From Bryobacteraceae bacterium CoA2 C42 (GTDB lineage: Bacteria > Acidobacteriota > Terriglobia > Bryobacterales > Bryobacteraceae), in contig JAINDL010000103.1 of the NCBI GenBank assembly GCA_019931245.1, positions 1 to 57,973 of the forward strand: a stretch of DNA of 57,973 bases, written 5' to 3'. Numbering within the stretch: the stretch's first letter is position 1; each line of letters begins with the position of its first letter. Made by a program: the position numbers and the translations under genes. Under the pieces are notes generated by a model. The model was not told the DNA's origin, did no database searches, and saw nothing but the letters and a program-made list of their open reading frames with translations. This document shows positions 42,114 to 48,944 of the stretch, piece by piece.

Positions 42114-42161
42114 CCGGATATTCTCCTTCACAATCAATGGTGAACCATAGACAGGAATCCT

Positions 42162-43007
42162 ATGTCTAATCGCCCGCTGCGCATCTCCCCTGGCTTGAAC
42201 GGCAAAGGGCAAACCATGGAGGAGGCTGGGCAGAAATTGAAGCGGGTTCGCGAGCGGTTGAACCTGCGTTACCGTGACGTCGAAGACGCCAGTCTGCGGA
42301 TTGCCGAGCGTCATCAGAATGACGAGTTTGCCGTTGCCCTGTCGCGTCTGTCCGACATTGAAAACAAAGGCACGGTGCCGACGGTCTTCCGTCTGTACAC
42401 GCTGTGCACGATCTACCGGCTGGACCTGCTGGAGGTGCTGCAGTGGTATGGCGTCGACCTCTCTCATCTGCCGGCCGATGCGGCCGCGATAGAGTTGGAG
42501 AAAACGCACGCGATCCATTTCCAGGCAACCCATCAGGGGGAGGTTCTGCTGCCTCTGGCGCTTGATCCGGGCTTGGACCTCACGAAGACGACCTATCTGA
42601 GCCGGATGATTCAGCGCTGGGGCAAACTTCCCCTCATGTTGTTGCATGGCTTGGACTTAAAGACTCACCGGTACGCCTTTGTGGGTTCTGAAGACTGGTC
42701 GATGTACCCGTTGTTGCAGCCCGGCTCCCTGCTGCTGCTGGATGAAACGAAGCGCAAGATCGTCCCGTCGGGCTGGACGAACGAATTCGACCGGCCTATT
42801 TACTTTCTCGAGCATCGCGAAGGCTACGCGTGTGGCTGGTGCAATCTGGACGGGAACCGTCTTGTGCTGCAGCCCCATCCGGCGTCCATGTGCAACCCGC
42901 AAGTGTTTCTGTATCCCGATGAGATCGACGTGATTGGCCAGGTTACCGGGGTGGCAATGCGCCTTGAGCACGGGCGTCGACGCCGTAACGGCACCGCAGC
43001 AAGCTAA
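42162..43007 (+). CDS. HTH regulator with S24 (LexA/CI-like) C-terminal domain
   Basis: This 281-residue protein has an N-terminal XRE-type helix-turn-helix region (about residues 21-98: AGQKLKRVRERLNLRYRDV, SRLSDIENKGTVPTVFRLYT). Its C-terminal domain has the S24 peptidase signature S180-M-Y-P-L-L-Q-P-G-S-L-L-L-L-D. The lysine expected about 50 residues later is not evident (an Arg in GNRLVLQP lies near), so self-cleavage is uncertain. It may respond to DNA damage or a small ligand. Its own promoter carries a 24-bp palindrome. The 3' end overlaps the convergent unknown gene by 65 bp. Confidence 0.8.
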   Translation: MSNRPLRISPGLNGKGQTMEEAGQKLKRVRERLNLRYRDVEDASLRIAERHQNDEFAVALSRLSDIENKGTVPTVFRLYTLCTIYRLDLLEVLQWYGVDLSHLPADAAAIELEKTHAIHFQATHQGEVLLPLALDPGLDLTKTTYLSRMIQRWGKLPLMLLHGLDLKTHRYAFVGSEDWSMYPLLQPGSLLLLDETKRKIVPSGWTNEFDRPIYFLEHREGYACGWCNLDGNRLVLQPHPASMCNPQVFLYPDEIDVIGQVTGVAMRLEHGRRRRNGTAAS

Positions 43008-43434
43008 CGAGCGTGCGCATATCGGAAGAATAGAGCGCTTTTTCTCCAGCCATTACGTTCCCAGGAATGTATTGTTTCCAGGGCTCCAGCAGATCCCAAG
43101 CCGCCAGAACAGCTTCGATCGGCCCTCCAATTCCCGATAGATATTCGCTGAGATCCGCTTCCTGTGCCGCCAGTGCCCGATTGAGCCAGTCGGCAAAAAC
43201 CTGCCGGTGCATGAGACGCATGGCGCGCCCCGCCTCTTTCTCACCAAAAAGGAGAGTAAGGCCGTGGTGTTCGTAAAGACCAGTATTAGAGTCCCGTAGC
43301 GAGGCCAGGTACTGAAGTTTCCCGAACTGTGTGGGGATCCGCGACACCGTATGACGCCAAAGATCCTCTTTGGCGTCACGATCCAGAAGGCTTTTGGGCC
43401 GGGCGACACGCATCGCTTCGGATACCTCGCCCAT
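42943..43434 (-). CDS. Uncharacterised protein, 163 aa
   Basis: I do not recognise this family. The protein is helical with no signal or membrane segment, and includes LWRHTVSRIPTQFGKLQYL, REDS-like SLRDSNTGLYEHHGL and LEPWKQYIPGNVMAGE. A ribosome binding site TGAGG lies six bases before the ATG at 43434, which supports translation. It converges with the S24 regulator and overlaps its 3' end by 65 bp, an overlap long enough to suggest fixed gene order or antisense effects. The function is unknown. Confidence 0.7.
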   Translation of the reverse strand: MGEVSEAMRVARPKSLLDRDAKEDLWRHTVSRIPTQFGKLQYLASLRDSNTGLYEHHGLTLLFGEKEAGRAMRLMHRQVFADWLNRALAAQEADLSEYLSGIGGPIEAVLAAWDLLEPWKQYIPGNVMAGEKALYSSDMRTLVSLLRCRYGVDARAQGALPPR

Positions 43435-43834
43435 AGTTTACCTCAATTCGGGTGGTTGGGCGCGAAGCCGTTTACGGGAAATGTGGCGCGGGTACCAGTG
43501 CTGTGGCGGAGTTGGATTTCCGCAAATTCCGCACGGCGCTTGTTCCAGATTCCGAAAGAGTCTAAGGCTTTCTTCCTAGGAGTCCTACTAGAACTAAACT
43601 CGAATCTACGCTGCACGAGACTAGTGATTGTAGGAACACTGTACGTCTGTACCACAGATTGTGGGTACTGTGTTGGTGTTGGTTATGGTACTACTGTAAG
43701 TACTGTAATCTCGCTGGCGGGTGCCTGGAGCCCGGAATCGTAGGATTCCGGATCGTTGATGCTTGCTCTCGGTGGCTGGCGAAATCATCGCTTACGAATA
43801 TTCAGAAGTTCTCTTCAGGAGTTTTGAACCGACC
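43435..43834. other. 400-bp gene-poor, AT-richer intergenic region
   Basis: No convincing gene lies here; a plus-strand frame at 43351-43743 has no ribosome binding site and shadows the unknown gene. The middle (43560-43700) is much richer in A and T than its neighbours and full of GTA/TAC triplets, with a TAGGAGTCCTA palindrome near 43576. A strong hairpin lies at 43732-43751. The right end carries the ribosome binding site AGGAG for the Cys/Pro-repeat gene. A non-coding RNA is possible but not shown. Confidence 0.5.
43732..43751. repeat. Perfect 8-bp hairpin
   Basis: CCGGAATC (43732-43739) pairs with GATTCCGG (43744-43751) around GTAG. No T-run follows on either strand, so it is not a standard terminator. 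It lies 83 bases upstream of the Cys/Pro-repeat gene and could be an operator or a leader structure. Confidence 0.6.
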
Positions 43835-44434
43835 ATGAAAATTGTTACTTTCTTGCTACCACTCGCCTTCACCGGTGCTTTATCGCTGTTCGCTCAGGGC
43901 GCTGTTTCGCATGCGCCATCCCTGCCGGGCGCCGAGGGAATCGCCGTCGACGCCGGCAATTCCACTGCTGGTTCTGGCGCTGCTCAAAGCATCGTTCCGA
44001 TTCCGGACTGCTTTCCCTGTTCTGAAGATAACGATCCTTATAGCGAAGGCCCCGCCGACTACCCGCCGATTCCGTTCCCGAAGCCGCCCGGCCTGCCGAA
44101 GTGCTACCCGATCTGCAACCTCGAGGGTGGCGTCGCCGCTGACGAGCCGTTGATCGTTCCGATTCCGGACTGCTTTCCCTGCTCTGAGGATAACGATCCT
44201 TATAGTGAAGGTCCCGCCGACTACCCGCCGATTCCGTTCCCGAAGCCGCCCGGCCTGCCGAAGTGCTACCCGATCTGCAACCTGGATGGTGGCCCCGACT
44301 CCTCCCTGTCGCCGTCGCCGCTCGCCGGTGTTGTGCCCCGGGGAGACTCTGCTCCAGTGGTGCGCCAGATCAATGCAGTCCCTGCCATCGAACCCTCTTC
44401 CGTCCTGCGCCGCTCGCGCTTGAGCCGGGGGTAG
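43835..44434 (+). CDS. Secreted protein with two 47-residue Cys/Pro-rich repeats
   Basis: This 199-residue protein has a signal peptide (MKIVTFLLPLAFTGALSLFAQ) and a short linker. Two copies of a 47-residue unit follow at residues 53-99 and 107-153, separated by VAADEPL. Each unit begins IVPIPDCFPCSEDNDPYSEG and ends KPPGLPKCYPICNL(E/D)GG, with four cysteines (CxxC and CxxxC). The tail is Ser/Pro/Arg-rich and basic at its end. No family is recognised. The cysteines could form disulfides or bind metal. The start at 43835 is set by the signal peptide. AGGAG lies 13 bases upstream, a long spacing. Confidence 0.8.
   Translation: MKIVTFLLPLAFTGALSLFAQGAVSHAPSLPGAEGIAVDAGNSTAGSGAAQSIVPIPDCFPCSEDNDPYSEGPADYPPIPFPKPPGLPKCYPICNLEGGVAADEPLIVPIPDCFPCSEDNDPYSEGPADYPPIPFPKPPGLPKCYPICNLDGGPDSSLSPSPLAGVVPRGDSAPVVRQINAVPAIEPSSVLRRSRLSRG
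43991..44293 (+). repeat. Tandem 141-bp coding repeat (two copies)
   Basis: Copies at 43991-44131 and 44153-44293 are separated by 21 bases, a period of 162 bp (54 codons). I count about six differing bases, nearly all at third codon positions; the only residue change I see is E to D near the end. This suggests a recent duplication or gene conversion, with selection holding the protein sequence. Confidence 0.9.
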
Positions 44435-44456
44435 GGAGATTGGTCGCTGTCCAACT

Positions 44457-44492
44457 TGACCCGAGGGTAGGGGAAACCCTAAACTCGGGTCA
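44457..44492 (+). other. Strong two-part hairpin with GAAA tetraloop
   Basis: TGACCCGAG (44457-44465) pairs with CTCGGGTCA (44484-44492). After a GG/AA internal loop, TAGGG pairs with CCCTA around GAAA. It lies 22 bases after the stop of the Cys/Pro-repeat gene. No T-run follows, so it may be an mRNA 3' end stabiliser, a factor-dependent terminator or part of a small RNA. Confidence 0.6.
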
Positions 44493-44539
44493 GAGGGCAG
44501 ACAGACATGGCGAGGCCGCGGCAGGTTCCAATTCCCTCC

Positions 44540-44567
44540 TTCATTAATGTAGTAGTAATGGTACACT
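44540..44567 (+). promoter_or_regulatory. Putative promoter of the seven-helix membrane protein
   Basis: TTCATT (44540-44545) and TACACT (44562-44567), spaced by 16 bases, lie 25 bases before the ATG at 44593. The transcript would start near 44574. Confidence 0.45.
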
Positions 44568-44592
44568 TTTAGCTTCATTTGTCCAGTACTGC

Positions 44593-45372
44593 ATGTTTGC
44601 CCCTTTTACTGCGCATCTCTGGCTCAGCATGGTCACCAGCCTTGGTGCCGGCGGCCTGGCGGTGTTCCTCTGGCGCCAAGGCCTGAGAGCGGCCTACCCC
44701 GGATTTTTCTCTTACTTGGTGGCGGAGTCGGTTCTGGGCTGCCTGTATGCCGGAATCGGATTTCAGTTTTCCCGAACGGTCCAGGCCGCCTACTTCCTGG
44801 TGTATCAACCCTCGCTATGGGTCTTCTACTTCTTGATGATCCGGGAGATTCACGCCAAATGCCTGGCGCGATTTCCAGGGATTGCCCGGGCCGGGCACCA
44901 GGTGCTCGTCTATGGCTTGCTTGGATCCATCATTCTTTCCGTGGTGACCGTGCAACCGGACCTGCAGGCGGACAATCATGAGGGAGCCACCTGGGTCCTT
45001 TACGTTACGGCCGCCCACCGGGTTGTAACCGGTGGGCTGACCCTGTTTCTTCTGCTCCTCACGCTCATCCTCACCTGGTTTCCCGTTCCCACCTCCCGCA
45101 ACTCTGTCCTGCATACGGCCTTGTCGTTCTTTTTCTTCCTCCTGACGACCATGGCGCACCTTTTTCGTAATTTAAATGGAAAAATGAATACCTCCGAGGT
45201 TAATTTGGGCATTACGGCTTTGGTCCTGCTCTGTTTATCGGTATGGGCGGCTCTACTGCGGCCCTCCGGCGAGGTAACGGCTAGCTTGGAAAGCGCTGAA
45301 TTGGAGGATGCCAGTTGGATTCTCTCCCAAATGGAGGCTCTCAACCGGGCCCTCCTGCGGGGCGTAAAATAG
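44593..45372 (+). CDS. Uncharacterised seven-helix membrane protein
   Basis: This 259-residue protein has about seven predicted transmembrane helices, beginning HLWLSMVTSLGAGGLAVFLW, with a soluble C-terminal tail of about 30 residues (SGEVTASLESAELEDASWIL). No catalytic motif is visible. Similar small polytopic proteins are frequent in Solibacter-type genomes and have no known role. It has its own promoter and is followed by a 171-bp gap with another promoter. Confidence 0.7.
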   Translation: MFAPFTAHLWLSMVTSLGAGGLAVFLWRQGLRAAYPGFFSYLVAESVLGCLYAGIGFQFSRTVQAAYFLVYQPSLWVFYFLMIREIHAKCLARFPGIARAGHQVLVYGLLGSIILSVVTVQPDLQADNHEGATWVLYVTAAHRVVTGGLTLFLLLLTLILTWFPVPTSRNSVLHTALSFFFFLLTTMAHLFRNLNGKMNTSEVNLGITALVLLCLSVWAALLRPSGEVTASLESAELEDASWILSQMEALNRALLRGVK

Positions 45373-45407
45373 GCAATGTTTTTTTGAGATTTTCCCGAAA
45401 CGGAGCG

Positions 45408-45436
45408 TTGCTTTCCATTTCGATCCGCCTTACACT
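45408..45436 (+). promoter_or_regulatory. Promoter of the 180-aa membrane-anchored protein
   Basis: TTGCTT (45408-45413) and TACACT (45431-45436) have a 17-base spacer. The transcript would start near 45443 and leave a leader of about 100 bases before the ATG at 45544. I could not match the leader to a known riboswitch class. Confidence 0.5.
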
Positions 45437-45543
45437 AGCAGAGAAGTGCCGGGTCAGGGCTGCTTGAACCCAAGGACGAAAGTTCTTTTTGGTGATCGTT
45501 TTCAGCAAAAGGGACCTTTACCATGGCGTAAGGAAGAAATTTT

Positions 45544-46086
45544 ATGGTTTATGTTCCGTTCTTCGTCGGTGCCGTAGGGAGTGTGATTTTCCTGGTTTTG
45601 CTGGTTCGCCTTGCCTCGGGTGCGAAACAGCGGCCCACTCGCCGGGAGGCTTTTGATGCCGAGTGGTTTGAGTCCTTTTCCGCCTTTCGCTATCTCCCCA
45701 TGCGCCGGTTGTTGAATGGTTCGGATGAGTCCTTCTTACAGTCGCGGAAGCTAGGCTCCACTCTTTCACTGCGGGCATTTCGGGCAGAACGTCGTCACCT
45801 GTTCCGCGTCTATCTACAGGAGCTTCGCTCTGATTTCCGCCGCCTGAGTCTGGGAGCCAAAGAAGCGATTTTGAACGCCCCAACCGATCAGTCCCACCAC
45901 GTCGAAACGCTGTTGGCGCTCGAGTGGCGATTTCGCAAGACTGTTTGGCGGGCCGAGCTCAGTTTACTTCTGCACGCTTGCGGCTGGCAGGCCGGGGATG
46001 CCTCTGGTTTAATCGACGTGATGCAGAACTTTGAATTTTGTCTGCGTGAGGCTTTCCTCGCCCGGAGCCAGCAGGTACAGTCTTAA
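45544..46086 (+). CDS. Uncharacterised membrane-anchored protein, 180 aa
   Basis: This protein has an N-terminal transmembrane helix (VPFFVGAVGSVIFLVLLVRLA) and then a charged, helical cytoplasmic domain of about 155 residues with many Arg and Leu (FRAERRHLFRVYLQELRSDFRRLSLGAKEAIL). A ribosome binding site AAGGAAG lies eight bases before the ATG at 45544. The family is not recognised. It stands alone after the seven-helix protein, and the two may be related in function only by position. Confidence 0.7.
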   Translation: MVYVPFFVGAVGSVIFLVLLVRLASGAKQRPTRREAFDAEWFESFSAFRYLPMRRLLNGSDESFLQSRKLGSTLSLRAFRAERRHLFRVYLQELRSDFRRLSLGAKEAILNAPTDQSHHVETLLALEWRFRKTVWRAELSLLLHACGWQAGDASGLIDVMQNFEFCLREAFLARSQQVQS

Positions 46087-46205
46087 CCCAGGCCGGGGTA
46101 TTCGGTTTCCCAAGCTCCGCTTTGTCGGGGCCGCGCAGGGTACAGGGGGCGGCGGGTTGTTCCCTCGGTTTTTTCGGCTTCTCACCCGCCAGGGATAAGC
46201 GTAAG

Positions 46206-47837
46206 ATGGTTGCAATGCGTCCATTTTGCGTTCTCTTGGCGGCGTCCGCTCTTGTTTTTGCTCAGACCACGGTGCCCAGCCACTGCGTGGTCTCTTCGAA
46301 CGGTGCTCCCGCTCTTCCGGCCAAGCTGCTCAGCGGTCAGGGGCGGTCCCCTTTCCCCATCACGATCCGCAATCCTGAGGCGCAGAAGTTTTTTGATCAA
46401 GGTGTCGCGCAGATGCACTCGTTCTGGGCGCGAGAAGCCGAACGGAGCTTTCTGCAGGCGGCTGCTCTCGATCCGGAAGCGCCGATGCCGTGGTGGGGCG
46501 TCGCGATGGTCGCTGCCGGAGATTATCGACCCCATTTTCAGCTCGTACGCGACAAAAACGCCGCGCCCAAGGGCATGACCCCGCCCCTGCGGCGCGCCGT
46601 CGATGCCGCGCAAAAAGCACAGGCGCTCGCCCGGAACGGCAGCACTCGCGAACGGGCCTATATCGAGGCCATCGCGGCCCGCCGGCGGTTCCCGCTGGAC
46701 GATGCCGCGGCGGACGCCGGCTACATCGCCGGTCTGCGTGCGGTGCTGGCCCAGCATCCGGAGGAAGTCGAGGCCGCCACCTACCTGGCCCTGCACTTGA
46801 TGGATGGCTTTCTTACCCCGTCCCGGCAGCCGCGTCCGGGTTCCCTCGAAGCCGTGAGGATTCTCAAGGATCTTGCCGCCCGGGTGCCGGACCATCCCGG
46901 GGTGCACCACTACGTGATTCATGGCTGGGAGGGCTCTTCCTTTGCCAAAGAGGCATGGAACAGCTGTGAACGCTACGCCGCGCTTGTTCCGGAGATCCCG
47001 CATGCCCTCCACATGCCGGGCCACATCTACTCGCAAACCGGAAAGCTTTCGGAAGCCGCCGCCAGCTTTGTCGCCGCCGGCAGTCTGGAGCGGCGTTACA
47101 TGAAGGCCGACGCGGACTATGGGAATCTGCACCACGGGCACAACATTCACTATCTCGCCGTGGTCCAGGCCGCCGCTGGTAAATACGATGACGCCATCCA
47201 GTCTGCCCGCGAACTGCTTACTTACACCGAATCCGAGGCCGAAGCCAAACAGCTGGATAACTCCCGCACCGCCTACCGGCAGGGGTGGTTCGCGCTGCTG
47301 CGGACCCTGGTCTGGGCCGAGCGCTGGGATGCCATTCTTGACCCCGCCACGGTTCCCGTCATCGCCAAGCCGCGCGAACAGGCCTGGATGCACTGGGCTC
47401 GCGGTCTCGCCCACGCGGCCAAGGGGGAGGTGGAGAAGGCCCGGCTCGAAGCCAAGGGGATGCGAGCCGCCCTCCTCGATTTTGAGGCCCGCAACAAGGC
47501 CGCGTTTCCCCGCGAACTCGGCTTGGCCGAGCAGGAACTTCACGGCCAGATCACCATCGCCTCCGGCAAGACGGGACGGGGGGTGAAGATTCTCGCCGAG
47601 GTCTCCGCAGCCGAGCGGGCGCTGCGCTACAACGAGCCGCCCTACTATCCCCGCCCCGTGGCCGTGGCCTGGGGCGCGGCGGCCGCCAAAGCCGGCAAGT
47701 CGAAGCAGGCCGAGCAGGCCTATCGCATCGCGCTCGAAGAGTTTCCGGCGATGGACCGCGCCGTACGGGGCTTGCAGCAGGTCTTGACCCAGGGTCCTGT
47801 GCCGGGCGCCAGGCGGGCTGATGGCGGCCTCGAATAG
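46206..47837 (+). CDS. Secreted TPR-repeat protein
   Basis: This 543-residue protein has a signal peptide (MRPFCVLLAASALVFAQ) and alpha-helical TPR-like repeats throughout: PEAQKFFDQGVAQMHSFWAREAERSFLQAAALDPEAPM, AGKYDDAIQSARELL and KAGKSKQAEQAYRIALEEFP. HMPGHIYSQTGKLSEAAASF and HHGHNIHYLAVVQAAAGK contain histidine-rich elements typical of this group. The ATG at 46206 was chosen; 46215 is equally possible. The stop overlaps the flavoprotein start by 17 bases, so they are probably co-transcribed. Confidence 0.85.
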   Translation: MVAMRPFCVLLAASALVFAQTTVPSHCVVSSNGAPALPAKLLSGQGRSPFPITIRNPEAQKFFDQGVAQMHSFWAREAERSFLQAAALDPEAPMPWWGVAMVAAGDYRPHFQLVRDKNAAPKGMTPPLRRAVDAAQKAQALARNGSTRERAYIEAIAARRRFPLDDAAADAGYIAGLRAVLAQHPEEVEAATYLALHLMDGFLTPSRQPRPGSLEAVRILKDLAARVPDHPGVHHYVIHGWEGSSFAKEAWNSCERYAALVPEIPHALHMPGHIYSQTGKLSEAAASFVAAGSLERRYMKADADYGNLHHGHNIHYLAVVQAAAGKYDDAIQSARELLTYTESEAEAKQLDNSRTAYRQGWFALLRTLVWAERWDAILDPATVPVIAKPREQAWMHWARGLAHAAKGEVEKARLEAKGMRAALLDFEARNKAAFPRELGLAEQELHGQITIASGKTGRGVKILAEVSAAERALRYNEPPYYPRPVAVAWGAAAAKAGKSKQAEQAYRIALEEFPAMDRAVRGLQQVLTQGPVPGARRADGGLE

Positions 47838-48795
47838 CGTCATTGTTCTCGGCGCCGGTTTGGCCGGCTGCGCGGCTGCACTGTCCGCGCGGGCGCAGGG
47901 CGCTGCCGTCACCGTGTACGATCCGGCCCGCGCGGCCAGGCACCGGGTGTGCGGCGAGTTCTTGAGTCCGGAGGTGCGGAGTTCGCTGGAACAGCTCGGG
48001 GCCTGGTCGGAGGCCGAAGCCTGTCGTCCCGCGCTTATGCACTCGATGCGGGTATACTTCGGACGCCGGGTATGCACTGACCGTCTGCCTGAACCCGCCA
48101 TCGGCCTCAGCCGGCTCCGCCTCGATCATCTCCTGCGGGACGCCGCCGCCACCCGCGGCGCGCGTTTCGTGGCCGAACGGAGCCAACCATCCCCGGGCTG
48201 TGTCCTGGCCACCGGCCGCCAAACGGGCGTCGCTCCCGGTGACCGCCTCTTCGGCTTCAAGGCGCACTTCTCCGGCCCCCCCGGCGATGCCGTCGAACTC
48301 TACTTCGGAGACCGCTTCTACATCGGCGTCAACCCCGTTGAAGACGGATTCACCAACGTCTGCGGTCTGGCGCCGGAGTCGCTGCTGCGCACCATCCACT
48401 TCTCCTACGACGCGCTCCTGGCGCTCAACCCCGCCCTTGCCGAACGCACCCGGCCCCTCACCCGCGCCATGCACTGGCTCTCCACCGGGCCGCTCGTCTA
48501 TGGCCGCCGCCGCCAGCCACGCGGGGTCTACCCTGCCGGCGATGCCTTCTCATTCATCGATCCCTTTACCGGCGCCGGGATGCTGAACGCCCTCGAGACG
48601 GGCCGGATGGCCGGTTGGGCCGCCGCCACGGGGCAAACGCCCGAAGCCTACGGCAGCGCGGTCATGGGTCGCCTGCGGCGACCGCTGCTGGTCGCACAGG
48701 TACTGCGTACCGCGATCGCCATGGGCGCCGCCACTCACCTCGCACCCTGGATCCCCGGCCGCTGGCTCTTTGCGCTGACCCGGCCATCGGCCTGA
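47821..48795 (+). CDS. Geranylgeranyl-reductase-like FAD-dependent oxidoreductase
   Basis: This 324-residue flavoprotein has the FAD motif VIVLGAGLAGCAAALSARAQG, the HRVCGEFLSPEV segment typical of the geranylgeranyl reductase/FixC-like group, and the second FAD motif YPAGDAFSFIDPFTGAGMLNALETG. Relatives reduce isoprenoid double bonds or hydroxylate aromatic rings. The substrate is unknown. It overlaps the TPR gene by 17 bp and is followed by a hairpin that terminates the opposite operon. Confidence 0.82.
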   Translation: MAASNSVIVLGAGLAGCAAALSARAQGAAVTVYDPARAARHRVCGEFLSPEVRSSLEQLGAWSEAEACRPALMHSMRVYFGRRVCTDRLPEPAIGLSRLRLDHLLRDAAATRGARFVAERSQPSPGCVLATGRQTGVAPGDRLFGFKAHFSGPPGDAVELYFGDRFYIGVNPVEDGFTNVCGLAPESLLRTIHFSYDALLALNPALAERTRPLTRAMHWLSTGPLVYGRRRQPRGVYPAGDAFSFIDPFTGAGMLNALETGRMAGWAAATGQTPEAYGSAVMGRLRRPLLVAQVLRTAIAMGAATHLAPWIPGRWLFALTRPSA

Positions 48796-48811
48796 AGGAG
48801 ACGGCGCGAAA

Positions 48812-48856
48812 AAAAGAGAAAGACCGGTGAGTACTCGGAGGAAGATACTCACCGGT
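48812..48856 (-). terminator. Intrinsic terminator of the purC-Nramp operon
   Basis: ACCGGTGAGTA (48823-48833) pairs with TACTCACCGGT (48846-48856), a perfect 11-bp stem with a 12-base loop. On the minus strand it is followed by CTTTCTC and then a run of T. It lies 88 bases after the Nramp-like stop at 48945. A second, smaller palindrome (CCCTCC-C-GGAGGG) lies between them. Confidence 0.85.
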
Positions 48857-48944
48857 AGGGTCACACACCCCTCCCGGAGGGAGTAGTGGAGGTTGACCGA
48901 CTTGCGAGGCTAAAGGGTATTCCCTACAGCTCTCTAGTAGTATC

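Larger units (their letters stand above)
41843..42161. other. Intergenic region between divergent ubiX-like and S24-regulator genes
   Basis: This 319-bp gap holds the ubiX ribosome binding site, three 22-bp direct repeats (41858-41923), an AT-rich stretch, a 24-bp palindrome (42047-42070), a promoter for the plus-strand regulator (42085-42113) and its ribosome binding site (CAGGAA at 42152). No RNA gene was seen. Confidence 0.7.

Noticed and set aside
43351-43743. 130-residue plus-strand frame before the Cys/Pro-repeat gene
   Set aside because: It has no ribosome binding site, overlaps the start of the better supported minus gene, and lacks coding character in its AT-rich part.
45443-45543. 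A riboswitch in the 100-base leader
   Set aside because: I compared it by eye with c-di-GMP and preQ1 consensus shapes and found no match; only a weak GAAC/GTTC pairing is visible.
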